Notes: a model not told the origin generated them from the letters alone. 64,000 nt of DNA from Mesorhizobium sp. (GCA_004020875.1 SAPZ01000005.1:186001-250000); one strand, 5' to 3'; shown: positions 53,658 to 62,914, numbered from the stretch's first letter. Numbers and translations: made by a program.

Positions 53658-54623
53658 CTATCGCAGCGTGTCGCCCCAGTCCGCCCGTCGAGCCGCCTTG
53701 AAGACATCGCCGTCGCGCTTGCTGAACAGGCGCTCGTCGGCGCTGCCGTCCGGCTGACAGAGTTTCAGCACAACCTTGCCGGAGCCGCCTTTCGGCGGTG
53801 CGATCACCCGTGGCAAGCGCGCCCGCGCCGGCTGCCGGGAGGCAGCGAGATAGACGAATTTCTCATCCTCCCATGGCACGTCGGCCTCCTTGACCAGGCG
53901 ATGCAGGCGCGAGCGGGCGACGCGGCGCGAAAAATGGCACCAGTCGGGCGGCGCGAGCGGGCAGGGCCCCTCATGCGGGCAGGGTGCCAGGATATGCGCG
54001 CCGGCGGCAATCAGTTGCTGCCGCGCCGCAAGCATGCGCTGCCAGCCGGCGGGCGTGCCGGGCTCGACGACGAACAGCGTGTCGACGGTAAGCTGCCAGA
54101 GGCGATCGACGAGCTTCGGCAGCGAGGGCGGCGCGACTTCGTCGAGCACATAGGCGATGCTGACGAGGTCGGCGGGCTTGAGGCCATCGAGATCGATGGT
54201 GGCGTCGCCGGCGACCCATTCGGTGCGGGCGGCGATCGTGCCGGCTGCGAGCGACTGCCCGACCTTGCGTACCGCGGCGCTTGCCTCGACTAGAACCGCC
54301 TGTTCCAGCTCCGGCCAGGCGTCTGTCGTGGCCCAAAGCATCGTGCCAGGTCCGGCGCCGATGTCGAGCAACGTCCCCGGCTCGAAATCCGGTCGCGAAT
54401 CGGCCAACGCCGTTAGGCTGGCGCGCACGGCGGCATAGGTGGCGGGCAGCCGCGTCGCCAGATAGGCCTTGACCGCCATGTCCTCGCCCATATGCAGGCG
54501 GCCGTCGCGCAGCTCGGCGCGGTAGCGTTCGGACAGCGTCTTTGCAGCCTGCTTGAGCACCGGCAGCGGCACCTTCTCGAGCATGCTGTCGACGCCTTGG
54601 CGCAGCTGGGCAGGAAGCTCCAT
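53658..54623 (-). CDS. Rsm22-like methyltransferase-fold protein
   Basis: 321 aa related to mitochondrial Rsm22, a SAM-binding protein of small-subunit ribosome assembly that carries a metal or Fe-S site. SAM loop DIGAGPGTMLWA; cysteine motif with CPHEGPCPL and DWCHFS. Immediately downstream of ynfA on the same strand. A ribosome role is plausible since it sits near rpsF-rpsR-rplI. Confidence 0.78.
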   Translation of the reverse strand: MELPAQLRQGVDSMLEKVPLPVLKQAAKTLSERYRAELRDGRLHMGEDMAVKAYLATRLPATYAAVRASLTALADSRPDFEPGTLLDIGAGPGTMLWATTDAWPELEQAVLVEASAAVRKVGQSLAAGTIAARTEWVAGDATIDLDGLKPADLVSIAYVLDEVAPPSLPKLVDRLWQLTVDTLFVVEPGTPAGWQRMLAARQQLIAAGAHILAPCPHEGPCPLAPPDWCHFSRRVARSRLHRLVKEADVPWEDEKFVYLAASRQPARARLPRVIAPPKGGSGKVVLKLCQPDGSADERLFSKRDGDVFKAARRADWGDTLR

Positions 54624-54626
54624 CGC

Positions 54627-54950
54627 TCAAATCCCGCGCGGCGCAAGCAGGATGACGGAGGCGCCGACGATACAGAGCGCTGCGCCCGCCAGGTCCCAGC
54701 GGTCGGGACGCACGCCTTCGACCAGCCAGAGCCAGCCAAGCGAAGCCGCAATGTAGATGCCGCCATAGGCGGCGTAGGCGCGGCCCGCCGCCTCCGTCCC
54801 GACCAGCGACAGAAGGAAGGCGAACAGCGCCAGCGATGCGAGGCCTGGGAGAAGCCAGAGCGGCGATTTCTCCAGCCGCCACCACGCCCAGAACGAAAAG
54901 CAGCCGGCGATCTCGGCAAGCGCTGCGGCGGTATAGATGAGATAGGTCAT
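54627..54950 (-). CDS. ynfA: YnfA family membrane protein
   Basis: 107 aa, four membrane helices ([81 protein letters not shown]), matching the length and features of YnfA/UPF0060. Function unknown. Its ATG directly abuts the T-run of a hairpin at 54952-54979, leaving no free ribosome site, so its expression may be controlled. Confidence 0.88.
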   Translation of the reverse strand: MTYLIYTAAALAEIAGCFSFWAWWRLEKSPLWLLPGLASLALFAFLLSLVGTEAAGRAYAAYGGIYIAASLGWLWLVEGVRPDRWDLAGAALCIVGASVILLAPRGI

Positions 54951-54951
54951 G

Positions 54952-54979
54952 AAAAAGGTCTCGCGAACGAGACCTTTTT
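54952..54979. terminator. Bidirectional terminator overlapping the ynfA start region
   Basis: AAAAAGGTCTCG (54952-54963) and CGAGACCTTTTT (54968-54979) around CGAA. Ends the cfa transcript (minus strand, stop 55018). The arm also contains the only ribosome-site-like GAGA before ynfA, so it could hide that site. Confidence 0.85.
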
Positions 54980-55017
54980 CGTGGCGTCAGCCCGCGATGG
55001 CAAGCGGCAATGCGTGT

Positions 55018-56310
55018 CTATTCCACCGCCTTGCGGCGACGGGTCGGCTTGGGCGCGGCGGCGGGCGCAGCCGGTTCTGGACGGTCGTGGTCGCGCAGCT
55101 CCAACGCTTTCTCGCACTTGGCGATGTAGTCGCGCGTCATCGGCAGCGTGTCGTTCTTCTTGGCGATCTGGAACTGGAAGATCACCAGGTCCTGCCAGCG
55201 GAAGGCGGCTTCCGAGGCAGCAAGATAGAATTCCCACATCCGACAGAAGCGCTCGTCATAGATTGCCTTGGCCTTGTCGCGGTTGGCGGCAAAGCGTGCG
55301 CCCCAGTGCTTCAGCGTGTCGGCGTAGTGCAGCCGCAGGATTTCTATGTCCGTCACCACCAGGCCCGACCTCTCGATCGCCGGCATCACCTCCGACATCG
55401 CCGGGATGTAACCGCCCGGGAAAATGTATTTGCGGACGAAGGCGCTGGTCGCCCACGGCACGCCGGAACGGCCGATCGTGTGGAGCAGCATCACGCCGTC
55501 CGGCTTGAGCAGCGTCGCGGTCTTGTCGAAGAAGGTTCGGTAATGGTTGACGCCGACATGCTCGAACATGCCGACCGACACGATGCGGTCGAAGCGCTCG
55601 TTGATGTGCCGATAGTCCTTGAGCTCGAAATGCACGCGGTCCTGCAGGCCTTGCGCATGCGCGCGATCGGTGGCGACGCCATGCTGCTCGGTGGACAGCG
55701 TGACGCCCTGCACGTCGACGTCGAAGATCCTGGCGAGATAGAGGCCGAGCCCGCCCCAGCCGGAGCCGATGTCGAGCACCGTCTGGCCAGCCTTGAGCCG
55801 CAGCTTTGCGGCGATGTGGCGCTTCTTGGCAAGCTGCGCCTCGTCCAGCGTCATGTCAGGCTGCTCGAAATAGGCGCAGGAATACTGCATGTCCTCGTCG
55901 AGGAAGAGCTTGTAGAGCTCGCCCGACAGGTCGTAGTGGCGCTGCACGTTGCGGCGCGAGCGCGCGGCGGTGTTGATCTGCTGCAGCCGGCGGAAGGCAT
56001 GGCGCAGACCCTCGATCGCCTTCGACCAGGACACGTCGATGCCGCTTGAGCCCATGTTCTGGAACGCGATGCGCATCAGCCCGAGAACGCCGCCCTCCAG
56101 CACGTCCAATTCGCCGTCCATATAGGCCTCGGGCACCGCCAGCATCGGATCGAAGGTGATGGCACGCTCGGCATGCGACGTCTTGATGTGGATATGCACC
56201 GGCTCGCCGCTGCCGTCGCCGAATCTGTGCGTCGTGCCCTTCGGTCCGGTCACCTCGAGGTCGCCGGCGCGCACCAGGCGTTCGAGAACGTGCTTCAAAA
56301 GGATATTCAT
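55018..56310 (-). CDS. cfa: Cyclopropane-fatty-acyl-phospholipid synthase
   Basis: 430 aa, SAM-dependent methylation of unsaturated acyl chains in membrane phospholipids. SAM loop LDIGSGWGGLGLYLA; conserved FEHVGVNHY; a C-terminal FYLAASEAAFRWQDLVIFQ. The RRRKAVE tail is basic. ATG 56310 has GAGGGG upstream; the longer frame from 56457 was rejected. A possible EcfG-type promoter lies at 56422-56446. Confidence 0.92.
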   Translation of the reverse strand: MNILLKHVLERLVRAGDLEVTGPKGTTHRFGDGSGEPVHIHIKTSHAERAITFDPMLAVPEAYMDGELDVLEGGVLGLMRIAFQNMGSSGIDVSWSKAIEGLRHAFRRLQQINTAARSRRNVQRHYDLSGELYKLFLDEDMQYSCAYFEQPDMTLDEAQLAKKRHIAAKLRLKAGQTVLDIGSGWGGLGLYLARIFDVDVQGVTLSTEQHGVATDRAHAQGLQDRVHFELKDYRHINERFDRIVSVGMFEHVGVNHYRTFFDKTATLLKPDGVMLLHTIGRSGVPWATSAFVRKYIFPGGYIPAMSEVMPAIERSGLVVTDIEILRLHYADTLKHWGARFAANRDKAKAIYDERFCRMWEFYLAASEAAFRWQDLVIFQFQIAKKNDTLPMTRDYIAKCEKALELRDHDRPEPAAPAAAPKPTRRRKAVE

Positions 56311-56421
56311 GACCAAATGTCCCCTCAGTCGGATCACCCGGTAATCGGACTGGAATGCCAGAACGAAAGTGCCACAGCGCGTCGCCCGCGTCCAATCGAC
56401 GCGCCACGCTGTAATGTGCAC

Positions 56422-56446
56422 AAGATATGGGGTGTCGAAAAGTTCC
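56422..56446 (-). promoter_or_regulatory. Candidate EcfG/RpoE2-type promoter for cfa
   Basis: On the minus strand, GGAAC (56446-56442), 18 nt, then TT (56423-56422), matching the GGAAC-N18/19-TT pattern known for S. meliloti RpoE2. It would give a leader of about 105 nt. Unproven. Confidence 0.35.
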
Positions 56447-56455
56447 TTTTGGCAC

Positions 56456-56482
56456 AAAAAAGCCCGGGTCGGAGACCCGGGC
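56456..56482 (-). terminator. rplI terminator
   Basis: GCCCGGGT (56462-56469) and ACCCGGGC (56475-56482) with loop CGGAG; read on the minus strand the stem is followed by a run of T (A-run at 56456-56461). It ends the rpsF-rpsR-rplI transcript 60 bp beyond the rplI stop. Confidence 0.9.
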
Positions 56483-56540
56483 GTTGGTCCAGAAATCCTG
56501 GACGTCTGCGGGCCGAAGCGACGCTTCGGAAATGCAGTGA

Positions 56541-57125
56541 TTAGGCGTTCTCTTCGCCGCCTTCGAATTCGGCGTTCGGGTCGAAGAAATTCTCCGGCCG
56601 GGCGTTGTCGTTGATGTCCTCGCCATAGATGGCCTCGGCGGTGGTCAGCGTCTCGCCCTTGGCCTGGCGCTCCGCCTCGTCGGCCGAACGCGCGATGTTG
56701 AGCGTCACGGTGACCTGGACCTCCGGATGCAGCGCGATCGCCACGTTGGAGAGGCCGATGGTCTTGATCGGCTGGTTGAGCTCGATCTGGTTGCGGCTGA
56801 CGGTGAAGCCCTCGGCGGTGAGCAGCTCGGCGATGTCGCGGGTCGACACGGAGCCGTAGAGCTGGCCGGTCTCACCGGCCGAGCGCACGACGATGAAGCT
56901 CTTGCCGTCGAGCGTCTCGGCGATCTTGGAGGCTTCAGACTTGCGCTCCAGGTTGCGGGCTTCGAGCTGGGCGCGCTGGCCCTCGAACTTCTTCTTGTTG
57001 GCTTCGTTGGCGCGCAGCGCCTTGCCCTGCGGCAGCAGGAAATTGCGGGCGAACCCGTCCTTGACCTTCACGGTCTCGCCCATCTGGCCGAGGCGGGAAA
57101 TGCGCTCGAGGAGAATGACTTCCAT
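56541..57125 (-). CDS. rplI: 50S ribosomal protein L9
   Basis: 194 aa. The N-terminal domain ([32 protein letters not shown]) is the L9 signature; the C-terminal region is extended with acidic residues ([27 protein letters not shown]), as in rhizobial L9 by recollection. Last gene of the rpsF operon, followed by a clear terminator. Confidence 0.96.
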   Translation of the reverse strand: MEVILLERISRLGQMGETVKVKDGFARNFLLPQGKALRANEANKKKFEGQRAQLEARNLERKSEASKIAETLDGKSFIVVRSAGETGQLYGSVSTRDIAELLTAEGFTVSRNQIELNQPIKTIGLSNVAIALHPEVQVTVTLNIARSADEAERQAKGETLTTAEAIYGEDINDNARPENFFDPNAEFEGGEENA

Positions 57126-57308
57126 GGTTTCGTTCCTTCGTCTTGGGTCGATCGAGGATCGACGCTGAATGAATAGGAACAGGTCAGGAAGCTTGGCGCG
57201 GCGTCGCCGCTCTTGTCGCTGTCCTGCCTGTCTGGGCAGTTAGAGGCATAGGCCCCAACTCGGGATTTGGTATGAAACCGTCGCGGCGCCCGTCGCCGCG
57301 GAGGTGGA

Positions 57309-57330
57309 AGCGGGCGGCATGCCGCCCGCT
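57309..57330. other. 22-bp perfect palindrome between rpsR and rplI
   Basis: Arms AGCGGGCGGCA and TGCCGCCCGCT meet without a spacer at 57319/57320, 6 bp beyond the rpsR stop. No T-run, so unlikely to be a strong terminator; may tune rplI level or protect the rpsR mRNA end. Confidence 0.6.
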
Positions 57331-57336
57331 CGATTC

Positions 57337-57585
57337 TTAGCGAACCACGTAGGGCAGCAGGCCGAGGAAGCGGGCGCGCTTGATCGCCTTGGCGAGCTCG
57401 CGCTGCTTCTTCTGGCTGACGGCGGTGATGCGCGACGGCACGATCTTGCCGCGCTCGGAAATGTAGCGCTGCAGGAGACGCACGTCCTTGTAGTCGATCT
57501 TGGGCGCATTGGCGCCGGAGAACGGGCAGGTCTTGCGGCGGCGATGGAACGGACGCCGGGTCGGGATCTGGTTGATGTCGACCAT
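57337..57585 (-). CDS. rpsR: 30S ribosomal protein S18
   Basis: 82 aa. Includes [38 protein letters not shown], typical of S18. Start overlaps the rpsF stop by one base (TAATG), giving coupled synthesis of the S6-S18 partners. Confidence 0.97.
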   Translation of the reverse strand: MVDINQIPTRRPFHRRRKTCPFSGANAPKIDYKDVRLLQRYISERGKIVPSRITAVSQKKQRELAKAIKRARFLGLLPYVVR

Positions 57586-58079
57586 TATTCTGCACCCCCT
57601 TCAGAGCCTTCGCGCGGGCGGCGCGGACCACGGTCGCCGCCGTCACGGTCGCCGAACGAACGCGGACCACGGTCGCCGCGGTCGCGGTCGCCGAAGGAAC
57701 GCGGGCCACGATCGCCACGGTCGCGGTCGCCGAAGCCGCCGCGCTCGGAGCGCTCTTCGCGCTTCTGCATCATCGCCGAAACGCCTTCCTCATGCGCCTC
57801 GACCTTGATGGTCAGGAAGCGCAGGACGTCTTCCGACAGGCCCATCTGGCGCTCCATTTCGTTGAGCGCGGCCGGCGGGCAGGTGATGTCCATCAGCGTG
57901 TAGTAAGCCTTCCGGTTCTTCTTGACCCGGTAGGTGAGGGACTTCAGTCCCCAGTTCTCGATCCGGCCGACCGAGCCGCCATTCGCGGTGATGACGCCCT
58001 TGTACTGTTCGACAAGCGCGTCAACCTGCTGCTGCGACAGGTCCTGCCGGGCAAGAAACACATGTTCGTAAAGAGCCAT
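57585..58079 (-). CDS. rpsF: 30S ribosomal protein S6 with Arg/Gly-rich repeat tail
   Basis: 164 aa. The N-terminal 100 residues form a normal S6 ([32 protein letters not shown]). The tail carries three 13-residue repeats ([13 protein letters not shown] at 116-128, 129-141, 142-154; DNA 57618-57734, 39 bp each), then an acidic end. The repeat DNA could change copy number by slippage. First gene of the operon. Confidence 0.95.
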   Translation of the reverse strand: MALYEHVFLARQDLSQQQVDALVEQYKGVITANGGSVGRIENWGLKSLTYRVKKNRKAYYTLMDITCPPAALNEMERQMGLSEDVLRFLTIKVEAHEEGVSAMMQKREERSERGGFGDRDRGDRGPRSFGDRDRGDRGPRSFGDRDGGDRGPRRPREGSEGGAE

Positions 58080-58491
58080 TATGTCTTTCTGCCTTCCTTC
58101 GTTTCTCCGTCCGGCCCTCGCGGCTAAGCCTCTGCAACTTGTCTGGCCCGACGGAGCGGGGAAGAAAGGAGCATCGCGAGACGGTCGAGAGCGGAGACAC
58201 GGGAGGCTGGAAGCCCTTCTGGCTTCGTGTCGTGGCCTTGAAAGACCACGGCCCTCCGTTCAGCCCCCAGCAAGGACCGGCAGATTGCGGCGTCTATACA
58301 GCAATTCGCCAGGAAGGCAAGGCCGGCAGGCTGGCGTGTCGTAAGCACATGAGATCTTTCGATGACGGAGGCGGGTGAGGCCGGCACGCTGCAGCGACTA
58401 TCACGCTGTCAACAAATTCTCCACGCTGCAGCCCACCAACCGACGAGGACTGGCAAGGGAACGTATGCGCGATGCGCCCCTGCCAGCCCGT
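58080..58491. other. rpsF leader/promoter region, 412 bp
   Basis: No gene on either strand. On the rpsF side it contains a foldable region (58202-58257): GGAGG/CCTCC closing two hairpins, GAAGCC-CTTCT-GGCTTC and CGTGG/CCACG. The rest, near the 3' end of the oxidoreductase gene, shows nothing I recognise. Confidence 0.5.
58202..58257 (-). promoter_or_regulatory. Candidate structured rpsF leader RNA
   Basis: Two hairpins (GAAGCC 58210-58215 with GGCTTC 58221-58226; CGTGG 58231-58235 with CCACG 58246-58250) enclosed by GGAGG 58202-58206 and CCTCC 58253-58257, about 125 nt upstream of rpsF. Could be an S6:S18 autoregulatory leader, a class known from other bacteria, but the defining CCG loop was not confirmed. 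Confidence 0.4.
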
Positions 58492-59409
58492 TCACGGACG
58501 GACGCGGATGACCGGTTTTCCGGCGCGTCGCTCGGTCGAGTTGAAGGCTGCGATCGCCTCGTCGAGGCGCGCGACTTTGCCGATGTTCGTCCGCAGTCGT
58601 CCATCCCGCACCCGCTGCACGATCTCACTCAGTTGGGCGCGATCGGACTCGACCACGAAATCGATCACCAGGCCATCCACGGGCCGTGCCTCGGCCGGGC
58701 CGACGGCGGTCACCAGCGTACCCCCGGCTCGTATCAGCGCTGTGGAGCGCTTCTGAATGTCGCCGCCGATGACATCGAACACCAGATCGACTCGACCGAC
58801 GTCTTCCAGGGCGTCGTTATCGAGATCGACAAACGCATTTGCGCCGAAGTCGATCGCCTTCTGACGGTCGGCGGCGCGTCCGGTGCCAATGACATAGGCG
58901 CCGGCCTCGCGTGCGAGTTGCGTCACCATCGACCCGACTGCGCCGGCCGCGCCGTGGGCGATGACGCTCTGGCCCGCCTGAAGGCGACCATGTTGAAACA
59001 GTCCCTGCCATGCGGTCAGGCCCGAGATCGGCAGGCTCGCGCCCACCGTGAAGTCGACATCGCCTGGCAGCGGCGCGAGGTTGCGTGCCTCCATGGCCAC
59101 ATATTCCGCCAGCGTCCCGTCGCGGTGCCAGTCGGCGAGGCCGAACACGCGTTGTCCCAACGAGAGCCCCGTCGTGCCGTAGCCGAGAGCGGTGACCACC
59201 CCCGCCAGTTCGTGCCCAGGGATCGATGGGGTCCGGTCACGATCGCGGCGGTCGGCCCAGGTCGATGGCCACTCGAGTTCGGTTGGGACGAATCCCGATG
59301 CATGAACCTGGACAACGACGTCGTTGATCGCTGCCTGCGGCTCGGGCCGGTCCACCAGGGTCATCCCGGCAGTCCCTGCGGCCTGGTCCTCCACGACAAT
59401 TGCTTTCAT
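58492..59409 (-). CDS. NADP-dependent zinc-free MDR oxidoreductase (quinone reductase-like)
   Basis: 305 aa medium-chain reductase without the zinc cysteines. Family segments: PGHELAGVVTALGYGT, AHGAAGAVGSMVTQLAREAG (NADP loop), DVIGGD. Resembles quinone or enone reductases. Divergent from a MocR-type regulator gene 107 bp away. Confidence 0.85.
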   Translation of the reverse strand: MKAIVVEDQAAGTAGMTLVDRPEPQAAINDVVVQVHASGFVPTELEWPSTWADRRDRDRTPSIPGHELAGVVTALGYGTTGLSLGQRVFGLADWHRDGTLAEYVAMEARNLAPLPGDVDFTVGASLPISGLTAWQGLFQHGRLQAGQSVIAHGAAGAVGSMVTQLAREAGAYVIGTGRAADRQKAIDFGANAFVDLDNDALEDVGRVDLVFDVIGGDIQKRSTALIRAGGTLVTAVGPAEARPVDGLVIDFVVESDRAQLSEIVQRVRDGRLRTNIGKVARLDEAIAAFNSTERRAGKPVIRVRP

Positions 59410-59516
59410 GAAACTGTCTCCTCGATCCTTGGTTACGTGACGATGGCCGGTAGATGTGTCCGGCTCTGGTTATGAAACAGGACCAAGATTGGCGGGAATG
59501 ATGGTACCATTGCCCA

Positions 59517-60920
59517 ATGACCGTCCTGCCCATCGATGTCGACCGTGCCGCAAGGACGCCGCTGGCGACGCAGATCTACCGGGCGTTCCGGGACGCCATA
59601 GAGACGGAGCGGCTGGACCCGGGGGCAAAGCTTCCTTCTTGGCGTGACATGGCCGCACAACTCGGCGTCTCGCGCGGCACCGTACGCGTCGCGTATCAGC
59701 GCCTTATAGACGAGCAGTTCGCCGTCGGCGCCGGCGCGGCGGGCACTCGCGTCGCCAAGCGCCGCTCGCTTTCGCCGCCGCCCTTGTCGTCGCCCGACTT
59801 GGCGCCACTGCCGGAGTTGTTCCAAACCTACGGAACGCCACCCTTGCCGTTCCAGATGGGCGTGCCCTCACAGGACGCCTTTCCGTTCAAGCTGTGGTCG
59901 CGCGTCGTCGCGCGGGCGGCGCGGAGGGCGGCGGCCGCGCCGGTCAGCTATCCCGATCCCCGGGGTGACCCGCAACTGCGAAAGGAGATCGCGGCCTACC
60001 TCGGAATTGCCCGGGGTCTTCGGTGCAGTCCCGCCCAGGTGTTCGTCACGGGAGGTTATTCCGGGGCGCTTGGTCTGGCGGTGCGGGCGCTGCAAGTGGA
60101 GGGGTCTCGAGCTTTGATCGAGGATCCGAGCTTCCCGATCACACGCAAAGCGCTCGATCTGGCTGGAATCACCGCGACGGCCGTTCCGGTCGACGCCGAA
60201 GGCCTGGATGTCGCTTGTGCCATCCGGAGCGCCCAGGACGCGGCACTGGCAATCATCACGCCAGGGCAACATGCCCCGCTCGGGATGACGATGTCGCTGA
60301 GCCGCAGACTTGCGTTGCTCGCCTGGGCCCGGCGGAGCGACGCCTGGATCATAGAGGACGATTATCTGAGCGAGCTGCAACTGACCGGCCGGGCGGCTCC
60401 GGCGTTCGCATCGCTCGATCATGACGGACGGGTTCTCCATGTTGGCAGCTTCAGCAAGACGATCAGCCCGGCTCTGCGCCTCGGCTTCGTCGTTGCGCCT
60501 ACTGGAATGACTGGCCGGTTCGGTGACGTGTGCGCCTGCCTGGCTCCGGCTCCAGCCCTGGCACTTCAAGGCGCGGTGGCCGAGTTCCTGCGCGAGGGGC
60601 ACTATATTCGGCATCTGCGGCGCATGAAGCGCCTCTACGCCTCTCGCCGGCAGGCCGTGCTCGACGGTCTCGCACAGATCGGGTCGAAGTCGCTGAAAGT
60701 CGAAGCCACTGCTGGCCTGGCGGTCATTGTCTCGACAACCGCCTCAATGTCCGATGCGGAGATCGCCGGCCGCGCCCGCTCGTTCGGCTTGGCTCCGTCG
60801 CCTCTTTCTCAATGGTGTGTCCGATCACCCCTCTCTCAGGGACTCCTGCTCGGCGTGACCAATTTGGATACGCGTCGGCTCGCACAGTATTGCCGACAAC
60901 TCGCGCAAGCGGCGCAATAG
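59517..60920 (+). CDS. MocR-type regulator (GntR domain fused to aminotransferase fold)
   Basis: 467 aa. N-terminal GntR winged helix (LPSWRDMAAQLGVSRGTVRVAYQRLIDEQF) plus a fold-type I PLP domain; the PLP Lys is in HVGSFSKTISPALRLG and the family Asp/Tyr positions (IIEDDYLSE) are kept. Such proteins sense PLP or amino acids and usually control a neighbouring gene, here likely the divergent reductase. Confidence 0.9.
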   Translation: MTVLPIDVDRAARTPLATQIYRAFRDAIETERLDPGAKLPSWRDMAAQLGVSRGTVRVAYQRLIDEQFAVGAGAAGTRVAKRRSLSPPPLSSPDLAPLPELFQTYGTPPLPFQMGVPSQDAFPFKLWSRVVARAARRAAAAPVSYPDPRGDPQLRKEIAAYLGIARGLRCSPAQVFVTGGYSGALGLAVRALQVEGSRALIEDPSFPITRKALDLAGITATAVPVDAEGLDVACAIRSAQDAALAIITPGQHAPLGMTMSLSRRLALLAWARRSDAWIIEDDYLSELQLTGRAAPAFASLDHDGRVLHVGSFSKTISPALRLGFVVAPTGMTGRFGDVCACLAPAPALALQGAVAEFLREGHYIRHLRRMKRLYASRRQAVLDGLAQIGSKSLKVEATAGLAVIVSTTASMSDAEIAGRARSFGLAPSPLSQWCVRSPLSQGLLLGVTNLDTRRLAQYCRQLAQAAQ

Positions 60921-60979
60921 CGCCAGGCGCGTTCAGTGACCACGGTTGCGGCGATCCCGCCTCCAAATAGCCGACCGGC

Positions 60980-62914
60980 TCAACTCGTATGCGCGACGAG
61001 CTTTTCCACCGTCTCAGGGAAGAAGTCGGGCGCCGAGTGGCGCTTGCCGAACATCATGTCGTACTGGATGAGGCGGAAATCGTTGATCTTCGGGTCGATC
61101 TGCTTCTGCCTCGCCCAGTCCGGCGTCGCTTCGCCCGCGGCTGACAGGAGCAGGTTGCGGTCGACCACCCGGTAATGCTCGCGCAGCGCGCCGAGAAAGC
61201 CGGTATAGTACGGGTGGGTGATGCCGGCTGCGGTGAGAATGTGATAGGGCAGGAAGGCCGGGCTCACCGAGCCCAGGTTTTGCACCGGACCGGAGCGGTT
61301 CGACCAGATCACCAACGGCGTGTCGTGATGCTCGAGCGCTGCCTCCGGGCTCGGCTCCTTGCGCGGCGCGACATTGTCCTTGAGGAAGCCGGTTTCGACA
61401 TAGACGGGCCCTAGCGGCGGCAGGTGGTCGCCGAAGAAGGCGATGATGGTCGGCCGCTCACGCTTCTTCGCCCAGTCGATCAGCCGCTGCAGGCCGTGGT
61501 CGGCGTCGGCCGAGCCCTCGGCATAGGAAAGCAGCGATTCCCGCGCCCAGGAACTGATCGGCGCTTCGACCGAATGTGTCGGATTATAGTAGCGGTAGGG
61601 CTCGTAGGGGCCGTGGTTCTGCAGGCTGACGGCGAACAGGAACACTGGGTCGTCATCATCGTTGTCGTCGGCCTCGCGGATGATCTCGTCGGTCATCGCC
61701 GCGTCGGAAGCCAGCGGCCCGCGCTTTTCCATAGGCGGCAGCGTCTCCTCGGAGCGGAAGTCGCTGAAGCCGAAATCGGCGTAGACGGCGCCGCGGTTCC
61801 AGAACCAGTTGGTGCCGGGATGGATGGCGCGCGCCCGGTAGCCCTCGCTCTTCAGGAAGGTGGCCAGCGAGGGCGTTGGGCTGCGCACATATTGCTGGTA
61901 GGGAATCGAGCCGGCCGGCAGGAAGGCGTTGGAAAAGCCGGTCAGCGCCTCGAATTCGATGTTGGCGGTCATGCCGCCGAATTCGGGCGAGAACATCGAG
62001 CCGGAGCGCAAGGCGCGCACGGTCGGGATCGGGTCCGGCTTGATGCCGACGCCTGGCAGTTGCGTCGGATCCCAGAAGGATTCGCTCATCACCACCACGA
62101 TATCCGGCTTCTCGTCCGGCACCGAAGCGGCGATGTCAGGCCGCTGGATCGCGTCCATCGCCTTTTCGGAATAGCCCGGTGGCGCCGAGACATGCGCCAT
62201 CGGCACGTTCATCGCGAAGGCTAGCGCAAAACCGTTCGAGGCGTAGTTTTCCTTCTGGTCCCACATGATCGGGATGATCTGCAGCCGGTCGCGCGTCCAG
62301 GAGAAGGTGGCGTAGTCCATTATCGAGACGAAGAAGGCGAGCAGCGGCACGGCAAGCGCCAGCCGCGCCAGGCGGCCCTTGCGGCTGAGGATCGGCACCC
62401 GCCGGCGCCAGGTCCGCCAGCCATAGACCAGCAGCGCCAGCCCGCCGACGATTGCCGCGGCCAGCATGATGGCCGTCCATGGCCGTTCGCGCACCAGAAG
62501 CGGCATCAGCGCCATGATCTGGCGGGCATAGAGGAAATCCGTCGGATAGAGCGGATCGCCGAGATAATGCGATTTCTGGTGTCCGACGAAGGCGAGCGCC
62601 AGCGTCAGCGGCGCCACGATCATCAGGCTCTGGTGGCTGCGGCCAATCACGGCGTCCAGTCCGACCAGCATCAGCGCGAAGACGATGATGGTGGTCCAGC
62701 CTGGCTTGAAGGGCTGCAGGAAGAAATCGACCGTGCCGAAGAAGTCACCGCGCACGATCCACTCGATCGCGAATACGAGCAGGGCGGAGACAAGAAGTGT
62801 CGCCAGGCCGTAGCGTACGGTCGGCCAGGGTCGCCCCGGCAGGTAGCCGGTGGACGGATCGTCCTCCAAAAATCGCGGCACGGGCTTGGCCGCGCCTTTC
62901 CTGATCCTTGCCAC
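60980..62914 (-). CDS. LTA synthase/MdoB-like phosphoglycerol transferase (sulfatase fold)
   Basis: 644 aa. Membrane N-terminus with about five helices, then an extracytoplasmic alkaline-phosphatase-fold domain: MSESFWD (metal Glu), Thr nucleophile in EFGGMTANIEFEALTG, SLQNHGPYEPY and FFGDHLPPLG. May add phosphoglycerol or another phospho-group to periplasmic glucans, as MdoB/OpgB relatives do. GTG start preceded by GGGGGAG. Confidence 0.85.
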   Translation of the reverse strand: MARIRKGAAKPVPRFLEDDPSTGYLPGRPWPTVRYGLATLLVSALLVFAIEWIVRGDFFGTVDFFLQPFKPGWTTIIVFALMLVGLDAVIGRSHQSLMIVAPLTLALAFVGHQKSHYLGDPLYPTDFLYARQIMALMPLLVRERPWTAIMLAAAIVGGLALLVYGWRTWRRRVPILSRKGRLARLALAVPLLAFFVSIMDYATFSWTRDRLQIIPIMWDQKENYASNGFALAFAMNVPMAHVSAPPGYSEKAMDAIQRPDIAASVPDEKPDIVVVMSESFWDPTQLPGVGIKPDPIPTVRALRSGSMFSPEFGGMTANIEFEALTGFSNAFLPAGSIPYQQYVRSPTPSLATFLKSEGYRARAIHPGTNWFWNRGAVYADFGFSDFRSEETLPPMEKRGPLASDAAMTDEIIREADDNDDDDPVFLFAVSLQNHGPYEPYRYYNPTHSVEAPISSWARESLLSYAEGSADADHGLQRLIDWAKKRERPTIIAFFGDHLPPLGPVYVETGFLKDNVAPRKEPSPEAALEHHDTPLVIWSNRSGPVQNLGSVSPAFLPYHILTAAGITHPYYTGFLGALREHYRVVDRNLLLSAAGEATPDWARQKQIDPKINDFRLIQYDMMFGKRHSAPDFFPETVEKLVAHTS

